Shown here: positions 45,585 through 54,460 of the stretch, one piece after another
How the letters are laid out: every line of letters starts with the position of its first letter
Position numbering within the stretch: the first letter of the stretch is position 1
Assembly (NCBI RefSeq): GCF_018390515.1
Contig: NZ_JAHBBK010000002.1
Coordinates: forward strand, 539,743-603,742
Length of the DNA stretch: 64,000 bases
Direction: 5' to 3'
Source of the DNA: Mucilaginibacter sp. Bleaf8
GTDB lineage: Bacteria > Bacteroidota > Bacteroidia > Sphingobacteriales > Sphingobacteriaceae
Made by a program: the position numbers and the translations under genes
Notes under the pieces: model-generated
Seen by the model: the letters and a program-made list of their open reading frames with translations, nothing else
What the model was told of the DNA's origin: nothing
Databases searched by the model: none

Positions 45585-46304
45585 TTACAAACCAACAATT
45601 TCTATCAGCTCTTTTGCGTTTCTAATGGCCGAGGCTCCGATATCGTTATTAAAGTAAATATATGCCTGTTGGGCTGATGTGCTTTTAACCTGCTCCGCAA
45701 AGGTTATCAATTCTTGTGTAGTGTAAAGCGATGCATATAGTTGCTCCACACCGTGAAAACGGTAGTATAGCACATCTGTATTTTGTATTACTGTATCGGG
45801 CAGGGTGGGGTGGCTCATGCCGCAAAAGGTAATGTTGTGGCGGCTTAGTTGATCGTAAACTGGCTGCTGCCACCAGCTGCTGTGGCGTAGCTCAATTACA
45901 TTGTTGAAAGGTGGCTGTAAGCTGTTGAGTAGTTTATGTAAGCGCTCCTCGGTATAGGCAAACCGGGGCGGCATTTGGAACAATACGGTACCCAACTTGT
46001 GCTGCAAGCCATTAGTTATCGTATCATAAAATTCGTTAATGAGATCGGCAGTGTTATTGAACTGCCGGTAATGGGTGATAAGTCGCGGGGCTTTAACAGC
46101 AAAGGTAAAGCCCTGCGGACTATCATCGTACCACTTTTTTAAACCAGTGACGGTTGGTGATTTGTAAAAAGTTCCGTTCAGTTCAACGGTATTGAAATGC
46201 TGGCAGTAAAAATCAAACCATTTGCGCTGCGGCACGCCAACCGGATAAAATACTTCTTTCCAGTGGCGGTAGTAAAAGCCGGAGCAGCCAATGTGCCAAA
46301 TCAT
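45585..46304 (-). CDS. DUF72 family protein
   Basis: The 239-residue protein is a typical DUF72 TIM-barrel-like protein: IGCSGFYYRHWKEVFYP at the start, FNTVELNGTFYKSP, FTFAVKAPRLITH, FQMPPRFAYTEERL, IELRHSSWW and a final YIYFNNDIGASAIRNA. Length is normal for the short form. The biochemical function of DUF72 is not established. It is monocistronic. Confidence 0.9.
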   Translation of the reverse strand: MIWHIGCSGFYYRHWKEVFYPVGVPQRKWFDFYCQHFNTVELNGTFYKSPTVTGLKKWYDDSPQGFTFAVKAPRLITHYRQFNNTADLINEFYDTITNGLQHKLGTVLFQMPPRFAYTEERLHKLLNSLQPPFNNVIELRHSSWWQQPVYDQLSRHNITFCGMSHPTLPDTVIQNTDVLYYRFHGVEQLYASLYTTQELITFAEQVKSTSAQQAYIYFNNDIGASAIRNAKELIEIVGL

Positions 46305-46347
46305 TTTTGGTGTTAAAACCTGAAGTTAGCGTGTAGGCGAATATCTT

Positions 46348-47187
46348 TTAGTAAGGGAACAGTAATAAAGGAACTTGCAGGTAAGCCGGATCCTGAGCAG
46401 CTTTGTTTTTGTTAGTTAGCTCAGCAAAATGGTATCTGCGGTATGACATCACCAGCAAATCTGTTTTAAGCACATTCACCATAACGTCAGTTACTTTTTT
46501 AACATCACGTTCGCGAATGTGGTTCAATGACATGCGGTCAAAAGGAACATGGCCCTGGATAACATCGTTGAAAAATTCGTTAGCATAAGTCTCTTCCATT
46601 TGCGGAATACCATCAGCTGCTAAGTTGGCCAGTGTCAAATCGGCGCCATAGGCATCAGCCAAATGCTTTAATTGCCACATAATTTTAACCTGGCTAAAGC
46701 GCTGGTCGGCCATGTAAACCATGTTCTGAATTTCGGCAGAATCAAAATGCTGGGGCACCAGTACAACCGGGCAGTTAGTTTTGCTCAATACCGTGTTCAT
46801 TTGCGCATCAACAACCTGGTGTATAGGCTGCTCGGTAGCCACGCCTTTAACCACCAGTTGAATGTTGTGTTGGCCGATCACATTCAAAATGCCTTGTTTA
46901 GTGATGTAATTTTCTTCAATTACATTTACAACCGGCATATCTGCATTTTGAAAATGCTTTAATAAAGTCTCGTCCAACAACTGGCTGTCCGATAATGTAG
47001 TTTGGGTCTCGGTTTCATTTACAGCACCGGCTTTTGAGTTGGCCAACACCTTTACTTTTGTATCTGCAGTTCTGGCAATATTCCAGATCAGCAGTTTCGA
47101 TTGCATTTTTTTTGCCAAAGATATACCGTACGCGATAGCGTTTTTAACTCCGGCGGAGTAATCATTGATGATTAAGATGTTATTCAT
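46348..47187 (-). CDS. Universal stress protein, two Usp domains
   Basis: The 279-residue protein carries two tandem Usp folds (about 1-145 and 150-279). The first begins [21 protein letters not shown] and ends [10 protein letters not shown]. The second ends [21 protein letters not shown]. The ATP-binding GxxG-S/T motif is not evident, so nucleotide binding is doubtful. Such proteins respond to stress or slow growth in the cytosol. It is monocistronic, with about 230 bp of unremarkable AT-rich sequence upstream. Confidence 0.85.
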
Positions 47188-47416
47188 AAATAGATAATGG
47201 GTATCCGGCTTACTGATTCTGAGAAAGATTTGAATACGCCGGATGGATTATGCTATTATGTGACCAACAAGTGTGCCAACTGTTCGTTAAAGTTAAAATA
47301 TCCTTAACAAGATGCACTTTCAGATATGAATATGACAATTGACTATATAGGCGTTTAAACATCTGTTAAAAGTTGTTTAAAAAGGCGTACACGCGGCAGT
47401 GCAAGTGTCTTAAAAA

Positions 47417-48214
47417 CTATAGTTGTAAATACACTATGCCGCTTTTTTCGGACACTGTATAAACGGCTATCTTCTCCTTTGCGGGGCCGGCTTTTACCGC
47501 CCCGGTTTTGCAGTCAAACTGCGATCCGTGCCAGGGGCATTGCACAGTGCCGCAAATCATCATGCCGCCCGCCAATGATCCGCCTTTATGCGAGCAGCGG
47601 TCATCAAAAGCCACATATCCGTCTTCTGTTTTACCCAGCACAATGCGCTTGCCGGCTACGTGCAATAACTTCATCTGGTCGGTTTTTAACTCGTCGGTTG
47701 CAGCTACCTCAATGATGCCATTTGTTTCATCCAGGTAAGCCTCTTTCCATTTACCGGCGTCAGCATAACGCGGGTCAACACCTATTTGGTTGCGGTAGGA
47801 TAGGGTACCGCCCAGCCAGCCGGAAATAAAAAGCAGAACAGAGCCAATTGCCTCGATTGCTAAGATCAGGATGGTACTATGATCCTCTTTCAGATAATAA
47901 GCTACAGCGTATAACACTACCACCACTGTATTTAAAATGCCATGTGTAGCGCCGCGCTTTTTAGCCGAGCTTTGTGGTGGCACGGTATAAATATAATCGA
48001 TAATGCCCGGTATAGCAGCTGCCAATGCGGTCACTATCCCGGCAATGTTTAGGTATTTGCCGGTTTGCCAAAAGCCGGGGTTGTTATAAATAGCAGATAA
48101 TACATCAAAAAACAGGGTGCCTATAAAAAAGGCTATCGGGAACGGAATTAATAAGGGGTGGATTGGATGGCCTTTCAGGTTAGCTCTGCTTTTCATAACA
48201 CGTTGTATTTGCAT
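47417..48214 (-). CDS. DUF2231 membrane domain fused to a Rieske [2Fe-2S] domain
   Basis: The 265-residue protein has an N-terminal DUF2231 domain with four membrane helices (about 18-150, beginning GHPIHPLLIPFPIAFF). A C-terminal Rieske domain (about 165-262) has both cluster motifs, CSHKGG and CPWHGSQF, so the iron-sulfur cluster can form. The combination suggests electron transfer at the inner membrane. The partner is not obvious locally. Start is at 48214 or 48196. Confidence 0.9.
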   Translation of the reverse strand: MQIQRVMKSRANLKGHPIHPLLIPFPIAFFIGTLFFDVLSAIYNNPGFWQTGKYLNIAGIVTALAAAIPGIIDYIYTVPPQSSAKKRGATHGILNTVVVVLYAVAYYLKEDHSTILILAIEAIGSVLLFISGWLGGTLSYRNQIGVDPRYADAGKWKEAYLDETNGIIEVAATDELKTDQMKLLHVAGKRIVLGKTEDGYVAFDDRCSHKGGSLAGGMMICGTVQCPWHGSQFDCKTGAVKAGPAKEKIAVYTVSEKSGIVYLQL

Positions 48215-48305
48215 GGATTAACAGGGCGTTTAATGTAATGTTTGAATGGATTAAGGCTATGCCGGGTAGCTTTTGTACCTTAGCTGCGCTGCATACTATT
48301 AAGCC

Positions 48306-49247
48306 ATGAACCGTATTGACCGACTTTCAGCTATCCTTATCCAGTTACAATCGCGCCGGGTTGTGAAGGCGCAGGATATTGCCGATCGGTTTGCTATCAG
48401 TTTGCGCACCGTTTACCGTGATGTGAAAGCGCTTGAAGAGGCGGGTATACCGGTTATAGGCGAAGCTGGTGCGGGTTATTCATTAGCTGATGGCTACCGC
48501 CTGCCGCCGGTAATGTTCACGCGCGAGGAGGCTATGGCCTTTGTAACGGCCGAAAAGCTGGTGGAAAGCCTTACGGATAAGGTAAACGGCACGCATTACC
48601 AATCGGCTATGTTCAAAATTAAATCGGTACTGCGCAATGCCGAAAAAGATTATCTGGCCAGTGTTGATGATCGCATCAGCGTTTTAAAGTCCCGCTCCAA
48701 CAAACACGCTGAACCCGAGGTGAACCCGATGCAAATTATACTTACGGCTATTGCCGAAAGAAAAGTTTTGAAGCTGAAGTATTTTACCTACTACCGGCAG
48801 CAGCATACTGAGCGCCATGTAGAACCGGTTGGCACTTTTTACCTGGATAATTTTTGGCACTTCATTGCCTATTGCCGCACCCGGCAAGACTACCGCGATT
48901 TTCGGTTCGACCGCATGACGGACCTTGCCATTACGCAGGATTGCTTTGACAGCCACCATCCCACGCTGAAGGAGTACCTCGATCAGGTCTATGTAGATCG
49001 CAAGCTGGAATCGGTAGTGCTGCGCGTCAACAAAAAGGCTGCGCTACGTTTGGGTGAGCAAAAATACTATCACGGTTATATTGATGAGGTGGATAAAGGC
49101 GATGAGGTGGAAATGTCATTCATGACCATGTCGCTCATGGGCTTTGCCCGCTGGTACCTCATGTTTGCCGATTGTGCTTCTATCATTAAGCCCATTGCGC
49201 TCAAAGAACAGGTTAAAAGCATCATCGAAAACATCAACTTGAGTTAA
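48306..49247 (+). CDS. WYL-domain transcriptional regulator (YafY type)
   Basis: The 313-residue protein has an N-terminal HTH (about 1-60, with QDIADRFAISLRTVYRDVKALEEAG). A linker follows, and then a WYL domain (about 140-230) with LKLKYFTYYRQQHTERHVEP and FWHFIAYCRTRQDYRDFRFDRM. A C-terminal WCX extension comes last. It is divergent from the Rieske gene, with starts about 90 bp apart, which is a plausible regulatory target. The WYL domain may bind a small ligand or nucleic acid. Confidence 0.9.
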   Translation: MNRIDRLSAILIQLQSRRVVKAQDIADRFAISLRTVYRDVKALEEAGIPVIGEAGAGYSLADGYRLPPVMFTREEAMAFVTAEKLVESLTDKVNGTHYQSAMFKIKSVLRNAEKDYLASVDDRISVLKSRSNKHAEPEVNPMQIILTAIAERKVLKLKYFTYYRQQHTERHVEPVGTFYLDNFWHFIAYCRTRQDYRDFRFDRMTDLAITQDCFDSHHPTLKEYLDQVYVDRKLESVVLRVNKKAALRLGEQKYYHGYIDEVDKGDEVEMSFMTMSLMGFARWYLMFADCASIIKPIALKEQVKSIIENINLS

Positions 49248-49321
49248 CTTAGGTTATACAACCGCCTTTAATGCTTTCCTTATTATAACCATTTAATTAT
49301 TAAAGCTGTCTCCATTTACTA

Positions 49322-49672
49322 TTATTTTCCTGTAATCATTTTTCGGTGTTCCATGCCCCAGTCAGCAAGATTATTGATGATGGTTTGAAGTGTTTTTCCA
49401 TACTCCGTTAGTTTATATTGAACGGTGATGGGTTGTGTGTCTAATACAGTTCGGGATATCAGTTTATTTAGCTCCAGCTCCTTTAATTCCTTGCTCAGCA
49501 TTTTGTTTGATATGCCCGGCACATCGTTCAGTATATCCGAAAATCTCCTTTCGCTGTAATAGCATATCGAGGAGATTATAGATATTTTCCATTTGCCGTT
49601 CAGCACGTCCATCGCATCATGTACGGCCATAATTTCTTTTTTGTGCCCTGGCACACATACATAGTCAGCCAT
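49322..49672 (-). CDS. HxlR-family transcriptional regulator
   Basis: The 116-residue protein is a typical HxlR winged-helix regulator: DVLNGKWKISIISSI, RRFSDILNDVPGISNKMLSKELKELE and VQYKLTEYGKTL. A Cys near the N-terminus (VCVPGHKK) is characteristic of redox- or electrophile-sensing members. It is divergent from an SDR gene, with a palindrome between the two starts, so it probably represses that gene and itself. Confidence 0.92.
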   Translation of the reverse strand: MADYVCVPGHKKEIMAVHDAMDVLNGKWKISIISSICYYSERRFSDILNDVPGISNKMLSKELKELELNKLISRTVLDTQPITVQYKLTEYGKTLQTIINNLADWGMEHRKMITGK

Positions 49673-49699
49673 AAGTTACTTGGTTACTCAAACGTTACT

Positions 49700-49750
49700 G
49701 TTACTTTTCGTTACAAAGTAACTAAAATAAATTTATCTGCCCTAAGTTTG
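49700..49750 (+). promoter_or_regulatory. Operator/promoter between hxlR-type and SDR genes
   Basis: GTTACTTT (49700-49707) and AAAGTAAC (49715-49722) form an inverted repeat with a 7-bp spacer. Extra GTTACT copies lie at 49683 and 49694. A -7 element TAAGTTTG (49743-49750) for the SDR gene follows. GTTAC-type palindromes fit HxlR-family operators. The site also lies within 30 bp of the regulator start at 49672. Confidence 0.7.
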
Positions 49751-49776
49751 CATCGTCAACTTTAAAAAATTAAGTC

Positions 49777-50520
49777 ATGAATTTTACAAACAAAAATGTA
49801 GTTATAACCGGCGGGACAACAGGAATTGGCTTAGCCACTGCGAAAGCATTTATCAATGAGGGGGCAAACGTTTGGATTACAGGCAGAAATGCCGACAATC
49901 TGCAAAAAGCAGCCGCAGAAGTCAATAGCCCGAAGTTGAGAACCGTAGTTTCGGATACTTCTAAACTTGCAGATATCACCATCCTGGAAAATGCCGTTGC
50001 CGAAAGCGGGAATAAGCTGGATGTGCTCTTTCTGAATGCAGGTATAGCGGTATTTACCCCAATTGAGCAAGCTACAGAAGCTGATTTTGATGCTCAGTTT
50101 AACACCAATGTGAAAGGGCACTATTTTACCCTGCAAAAACTGATTCCGCATTTGGCAGAAGGGGCAGCCGTGGTGTTTACCTCATCAACAGTAGCTACTG
50201 CTTCAAATTTGGGAACCAGTGTGTACTCTGCAACTAAAGGCGCGCTAAACAAAATAGCCCAGATTGCGGCAAATGAACTGGCCGACAGAAAAATTCGCGT
50301 CAATATTGTTAGTCCGGGCCCGGTGCAAACACCCGGATTAGAAAATGCTGTGCCTGCAGAAGCGAAGCCTCATTTGGCCGCTGCTACAGCCATGCAAAGA
50401 TTGGGCGATCCCGACGAAATTGCCAAAACAGTATTGTTTCTGGCTTCTGATTCCGCAAGTTTCATTACAGGCACCGAGCTACTGGTGGATGGCGGCTATA
50501 TTACTTATGGATTGAAGTAA
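49777..50520 (+). CDS. Short-chain dehydrogenase/reductase
   Basis: The 247-residue classical SDR has the NAD(P) motif TGGTTGIG at about residue 12, NAGI at about 88, and catalytic Ser, Tyr and Lys in SSTVATASNLGTSVYSATKG. The C-terminal ASFITGTELLVDGG is also typical. The Arg in ITGRN suggests NADPH preference. It should reduce a carbonyl compound under control of the divergent HxlR regulator. The substrate is unknown; relief of electrophile stress is possible. Confidence 0.94.
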   Translation: MNFTNKNVVITGGTTGIGLATAKAFINEGANVWITGRNADNLQKAAAEVNSPKLRTVVSDTSKLADITILENAVAESGNKLDVLFLNAGIAVFTPIEQATEADFDAQFNTNVKGHYFTLQKLIPHLAEGAAVVFTSSTVATASNLGTSVYSATKGALNKIAQIAANELADRKIRVNIVSPGPVQTPGLENAVPAEAKPHLAAATAMQRLGDPDEIAKTVLFLASDSASFITGTELLVDGGYITYGLK

Positions 50521-50542
50521 GATTGAAAGAAACCTTATCCGA

Positions 50543-50571
50543 CATAAAAGCGGCATCAAGCCGCTTTTATG
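50543..50571. terminator. Bidirectional terminator
   Basis: A perfect 12-bp stem (50543-50554 and 50560-50571) with A and T runs lies between the convergent SDR (+) and SnoaL-like (-) genes. Confidence 0.85.
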
Positions 50572-50605
50572 CTTTGATGCTGAGGCATTCGGCTTTAATC
50601 ACAAA

Positions 50606-50956
50606 TTACCTTGATCCCGTCTCCACAACAAAAGCCTTTAGCTTGTCCAGCTTCCCATCGCGAAATTGCCATACATCACAATAGGCGTAATCAACTACTT
50701 TTCCGCTCTCATTCTTCAAACTGATTTTGCCAATTGCAGTAACAAAGTCTTCTCCGGCAATTAATTTTTCCACATCAAATTTTGGTGGTTCGAGGTAAGC
50801 GGTTTCCATATACTCACGAACGGCTTGTTTACCTTTCAAGGTTTTATCGCCCACAAACTCCCACTCGGTATCTTCGGTGCAAAAGGATAAAAATCCTTCA
50901 TTATCGCCCTGCGTAATCAAATCATTGGCGTTTAAAAGTACAGCTTTGTTATCCAT
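50606..50956 (-). CDS. SnoaL-like/NTF2-fold protein
   Basis: The 116-residue protein has the NTF2-like pattern GDNEGFLSFCTEDTEWEFVG, LKGKQAVREYM and a C-terminal DVWQFRDGKLDKLKAFVVETG. The ATG at 50956 is preferred to a TTG at 50977, because the upstream stretch (AAATTTG) looks like promoter. Members are either small-molecule isomerases or ligand-binding proteins; no catalytic residue is certain here. It is monocistronic. Confidence 0.88.
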   Translation of the reverse strand: MDNKAVLLNANDLITQGDNEGFLSFCTEDTEWEFVGDKTLKGKQAVREYMETAYLEPPKFDVEKLIAGEDFVTAIGKISLKNESGKVVDYAYCDVWQFRDGKLDKLKAFVVETGSR

Positions 50957-51142
50957 ACAGCTAATAACAAATTTCAAAATAAATTGGTTTGGCTGACTTA
51001 TCGGAGCTTAGATGATGCGTATATGATTGTCTCTTCCTTTTCTGGCATCGCTCAAATTATTTTCAAGTTACTTTAATACTGCTGACATAGGGTTGTCACT
51101 ACCGGGTTGTTGCTTTGCAGCATAAACAAAACCGATAGAACG

Positions 51143-51649
51143 ATGAACACCATGATTGAAACATTACTGAAAGAGTTTGACAACGAAGCCAACACCACCC
51201 GCAAAATGCTATCCCGTATTCCGGATGATAGTTATGACTGGAAACCGCACGCTAAAAGCATGACGATTCGCCAGTTGGCCGTACACATTGCCGAACTGCC
51301 CACCTGGATAGGCATGACTTTGTTTACGGACGAGCTTGATTTTGCCTCTGCACCGTACCAGCCAGCTTCGGTAAACAACACCGCCGAACTGTTAGCGTAT
51401 TTTGAAAAATCACTGGCGGAGGGCCGCAACACACTGGCTGCAGCTACCGACGAACAACTGCAACCCATCTGGACCATGCGCACCGGTGATCAGATTCACC
51501 TTGCGGTTACCAAGGGCGAGATGATACGCATTACCTTTAGCCAAATTGTTCATCACCGTGCGCAGTTGGGCGTTTACTTGCGCTTGCTTAATATTCCTAT
51601 CCCCGGCAGTTACGGCCCAAGCGCCGACGAGTTGGAGATGGCTTTCTAA
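51143..51649 (+). CDS. DinB-family protein
   Basis: The product of 168 residues begins at the ATG at 51143 (a TTG at 51107 extends the frame without a motif). It is a four-helix DinB-like fold with three conserved metal His: WKPHAKSMTIRQLAVHIAE and IVHHRAQLGVYLR. These His usually bind Zn or Ni. Function of the family is mostly unknown, with some members acting as thiol transferases. It is followed 24 bp later by a DUF1569 gene of related fold, suggesting a two-gene operon. Confidence 0.9.
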   Translation: MNTMIETLLKEFDNEANTTRKMLSRIPDDSYDWKPHAKSMTIRQLAVHIAELPTWIGMTLFTDELDFASAPYQPASVNNTAELLAYFEKSLAEGRNTLAAATDEQLQPIWTMRTGDQIHLAVTKGEMIRITFSQIVHHRAQLGVYLRLLNIPIPGSYGPSADELEMAF

Positions 51650-51673
51650 ATTTATTATTGATAATTTTTTCTG

Positions 51674-52123
51674 ATGAAAAGCTTGTACCAACCCGCAACC
51701 TTACAGGAAATAAGCCAGCGACTGCAAAGCCTGCGGCCTGATAGCCAGCGCCAGTGGGGTAAAATGAATGCAGCCCAAATGATGGCGCACTGTACGGCAG
51801 CACTGCAGGTGGCTACCGCACATAAGTTTCCGCCCCGCATGTTTGTAGGGTATATATTGGGACCGTTTTTGCGGCCCATATTCTCGAACGAGAAGCCATT
51901 TTTCAAAAATACAGCTACCGATAAAAGCTTTCTAGTTAACGACCAGCGTAGTTTTGAAATGGAAAAGAAAAAACTGTTACAGGTTATCACCCAGTTTCAT
52001 GAAGGTGGCGAAACCAGGTGTACCTCGCATCCGCACCCGTTTTTTGGCAGTGTTACGCCAGCCGAATGGGGTACGGGTATGTATAAACATCTCGATCATC
52101 ATTTAAGGCAATTCGGCTTGTAA
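51674..52123 (+). CDS. DUF1569 (DinB-like) protein
   Basis: The 149-residue protein matches DUF1569: LRPDSQRQWGKMNAAQMMAHCTAALQVA at the start, and HPHPFFGSVTPAEWGTGMYKHLDHHLRQFG at the end. Conserved His residues (MAHC, HLDHH) suggest the same metal site as in DinB proteins. Function is unknown. It is probably cotranscribed with the preceding DinB gene and ends at the terminator 52150-52181. Confidence 0.9.
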   Translation: MKSLYQPATLQEISQRLQSLRPDSQRQWGKMNAAQMMAHCTAALQVATAHKFPPRMFVGYILGPFLRPIFSNEKPFFKNTATDKSFLVNDQRSFEMEKKKLLQVITQFHEGGETRCTSHPHPFFGSVTPAEWGTGMYKHLDHHLRQFGL

Positions 52124-52149
52124 AGCGCAACGCCACTACAGCCGTAGCG

Positions 52150-52181
52150 AAACCTCCTGAATATCAATATTCAGGAGGTTT
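52150..52181 (+). terminator. Terminator after the DinB/DUF1569 pair
   Basis: A perfect 14-bp stem (52150-52163 and 52168-52181) with a TCAA loop is followed by GCTTTTTAT. Confidence 0.88.
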
Positions 52182-52305
52182 GCTTTTTATAGGCTTGCCT
52201 AAATTAACCTAACTACCGGTAAATATTGTTGCTGCGCAATTATTGTATTCACAAAAAAATCTGTTACCTTCAACAACTAAAACCTTAAAATAATTAGCAG
52301 TTCTG

Positions 52306-52350
52306 CCTCATGTTAAGTCAAGTTAACGCTGCTGTTAACCCGGCATGAGG
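52306..52350 (+). other. Nested hairpin in the leader of the Ter operon
   Basis: CCTCATG (52306-52312) pairs with CATGAGG (52344-52350). Inside it, GTTAAC (52322-52327) and GTTAAC (52334-52339) form a second stem around GCTGCT. The structure ends 22 bp before the HAD start codon. It could be an mRNA structure or protein-binding site controlling the operon. No known riboswitch class is recognised. Confidence 0.5.
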
Positions 52351-52372
52351 AACAGAGAATAGCCGTTTGCCC

Positions 52373-53068
52373 ATGAATAAGTACCAGCATTACTCGTTTG
52401 ATCTGTGGCTTACCCTTATCCGTTCCAATCCGGCGTTTAAGCAGGAGCGTGCACGCTTTTTCCATCAAAACTTTAATTACCGCAATAAATCGCTTGAGGA
52501 AGTTACGGCCGTTTTCAGGCAGGTGGATGTGATGTGCAATACCATCAACGAAGTTACCGGCAAAAATATTGATGCCGACGAGATGTACCTGATGGTGATC
52601 AGCATGATGAACGATGGTCATGTGCAGCTGCACGATTTCGATACCGATGGCCTTTATGATGAAATGACACACCTGCTCAGTAAACACTTGCCGGTGGTTT
52701 ATTGTGATAAAACGCCTAAAGTGCTGGAGCACATCAAGCAAAACGGTGGCAGCACCATCAGCATTTTAAGCAATACAGGCTTTATTAAAGGCCAAACATT
52801 GCGCGGCATATTGCAGCAACTTCACTTGGATACCTATTTTGATTTCCAGCTTTACTCGGATGAAACGGGCATGTCAAAACCCAACAAAGAGTTTTTCAAG
52901 CTCATGCTCATCAATATTCCGCTTACCGGCGGCGGTATAGTGCCCAACCGTGTAATTCACATCGGCGATAATCCGCGCGCCGATGTAGGCGGGGCACAGT
53001 CGGTAGGTATTCAAAGCTTACTTATAAATTCCAACAACGTATCTATATACAGCCTTATCAACTCATGA
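52373..53068 (+). CDS. HAD-superfamily hydrolase of the Ter operon
   Basis: The product of 231 residues starts at the ATG at 52373. It has HAD-like motifs: an N-terminal SFDLWLTLIRS with a catalytic Asp (motif I), ISILSNTGF (motif II), and SKPNKEFFKLM followed by VIHIGDNPRADVGGAQSVG (motifs III and IV). The second Asp of the usual DxD is replaced (DLWLT). HAD enzymes of Ter clusters are thought to dephosphorylate an intermediate of a nucleoside-like metabolite. It overlaps the PRTase gene by 4 bp (ATGA). Confidence 0.87.
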   Translation: MNKYQHYSFDLWLTLIRSNPAFKQERARFFHQNFNYRNKSLEEVTAVFRQVDVMCNTINEVTGKNIDADEMYLMVISMMNDGHVQLHDFDTDGLYDEMTHLLSKHLPVVYCDKTPKVLEHIKQNGGSTISILSNTGFIKGQTLRGILQQLHLDTYFDFQLYSDETGMSKPNKEFFKLMLINIPLTGGGIVPNRVIHIGDNPRADVGGAQSVGIQSLLINSNNVSIYSLINS

Positions 53069-53910
53069 ACACTACCTGGTCCTTACACAAAATAAGCGAT
53101 ACCGAAAACTTTGGCTTTTCGCCCGCGCAGTATAGCCGTTTTAAGTTTGGTGACGATACCGTAGCCGAGGCATTCGGCACGGCTCTGGCCGACGGGTTTA
53201 TTAAAGCGCACCTTGAGCAAGGTCACATCAGCGGGCAAATGGTGGTAATCTCAAGCCCGTACTCGTTCATACCCACTGCCACCTATGCCATGAAAAACTA
53301 TTTTCTCTTTCGCATAAACCATTGGCTGGCCGAGAATGATTTGCCCGTAGTGCAGGAAGCAAAAGTACACCGTACCATAACTTACAAGGAAGATTACGGC
53401 GAACTGAACGCCGAGGAGCGCATGCGCTTAATTGGTAACGATTCTTTCCATATAGATAAGGCATTTATTGCCGGCAAAACATTGCTGTTTTTAGATGATA
53501 TAAAAATTACCGGCAGCCATGAGCGCATGATCATGAAAATGGTGCGCGATTACGATTTGCACAATACCATTTATATGCTCTACTTTGCCGAACTGGTGAA
53601 CGATAGCATACATCCAAACATCGAGAATTACCTGAATTATCACCAGGTGAGCAATATTTTTGATCTGGATGATATTGTAAAGAGCGGCAGCTTCTGTATC
53701 AATACCCGCTTGGTAAAATATCTGTTAAACTACAACTACGAGGCGTTTTGTGTGTTTATACAAGCACAAAGCCGTCAATTTATATTAAACTTGTACAATA
53801 TGGCTTTGGGTAATGGTTACCACACCATGGATAGCTATCGCCCAAACTTGAAATATATTAAGGATCAACTATTTACGAATAATAAACTATTAGCACAATA
53901 TGGCAATTAA
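53065..53910 (+). CDS. Phosphoribosyltransferase-like protein of the Ter operon
   Basis: The 281-residue protein contains a PRPP-binding-type loop, AGKTLLFLDDIKITGSHERM (about 136-155), with two Asp and TGSHE in the expected order. Upstream segments MVVISSPYSFIPTATYAM and HRTITYKEDYGELNAEER also fit the PRTase families associated with tellurite-type gene clusters. It probably acts with the HAD protein on a nucleoside-like compound. It overlaps HAD by 4 bp and TerD by 11 bp, so translation is coupled. Confidence 0.87.
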   Translation: MNTTWSLHKISDTENFGFSPAQYSRFKFGDDTVAEAFGTALADGFIKAHLEQGHISGQMVVISSPYSFIPTATYAMKNYFLFRINHWLAENDLPVVQEAKVHRTITYKEDYGELNAEERMRLIGNDSFHIDKAFIAGKTLLFLDDIKITGSHERMIMKMVRDYDLHNTIYMLYFAELVNDSIHPNIENYLNYHQVSNIFDLDDIVKSGSFCINTRLVKYLLNYNYEAFCVFIQAQSRQFILNLYNMALGNGYHTMDSYRPNLKYIKDQLFTNNKLLAQYGN

Positions 53911-54454
53911 CTTGCAAAAAGGACAGCGTCAGGCTATCAATGCACCTAAGTTTGTGATTGGCCTGGGCTGGGATACCAACAGCTCATCAACCGGAACCGC
54001 CTTTGATATGGACGCCTCTATCTTTATTATGGGCGAAAACCGTAAACTGGTTGCCGACGATTTTTTTGTATTTTATAATAACCTCGTATCGCCTGATGGT
54101 GCCGTTGAGCACACTGGCGATAACCTGACCGGCGATGGCGATGGCGACGATGAGCAGATCATTGTTGACCTGTCAAAAATCGATTCGCGCGTGAGCGAGA
54201 TTTGCGTTGTGGTAACCATCCACGAGGCTGAAAGCCGCCGCCAGAACTTTGGCCAGATCCGTAACTCATTTGTTCGCATTGTTGATGCATCAAACAATAC
54301 CGAACTGCTGAAATACGAGCTGGAAGAGGATTTTTCGATTGAGACAGCTGTAGAGTTCGGCCGTATTTACAAGCGTAACAACGAGTGGAAGTTTGAAGCC
54401 GTTGGCGCAGGTATGAAAGGCGGATTACAGGATTACTTAAACAAATACAACTAA
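53900..54454 (+). CDS. TerD-family calcium-binding stress protein (first)
   Basis: The 184-residue protein has the TerD fold: LQKGQRQAI, FVIGLGWD, DMDASIFIM, FVFYNNLVSPDGAVEHTGDN, then the Ca-binding LTGDGDGDDEQIIVDL, and IYKRNNEWKFEAVG at the end. TerD proteins bind Ca2+ and act in tellurite, phage and envelope-stress responses in complex with TerC. It is in the middle of a coupled operon. Confidence 0.95.
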   Translation: MAINLQKGQRQAINAPKFVIGLGWDTNSSSTGTAFDMDASIFIMGENRKLVADDFFVFYNNLVSPDGAVEHTGDNLTGDGDGDDEQIIVDLSKIDSRVSEICVVVTIHEAESRRQNFGQIRNSFVRIVDASNNTELLKYELEEDFSIETAVEFGRIYKRNNEWKFEAVGAGMKGGLQDYLNKYN

Positions 54455-54460
54455 ACCATT

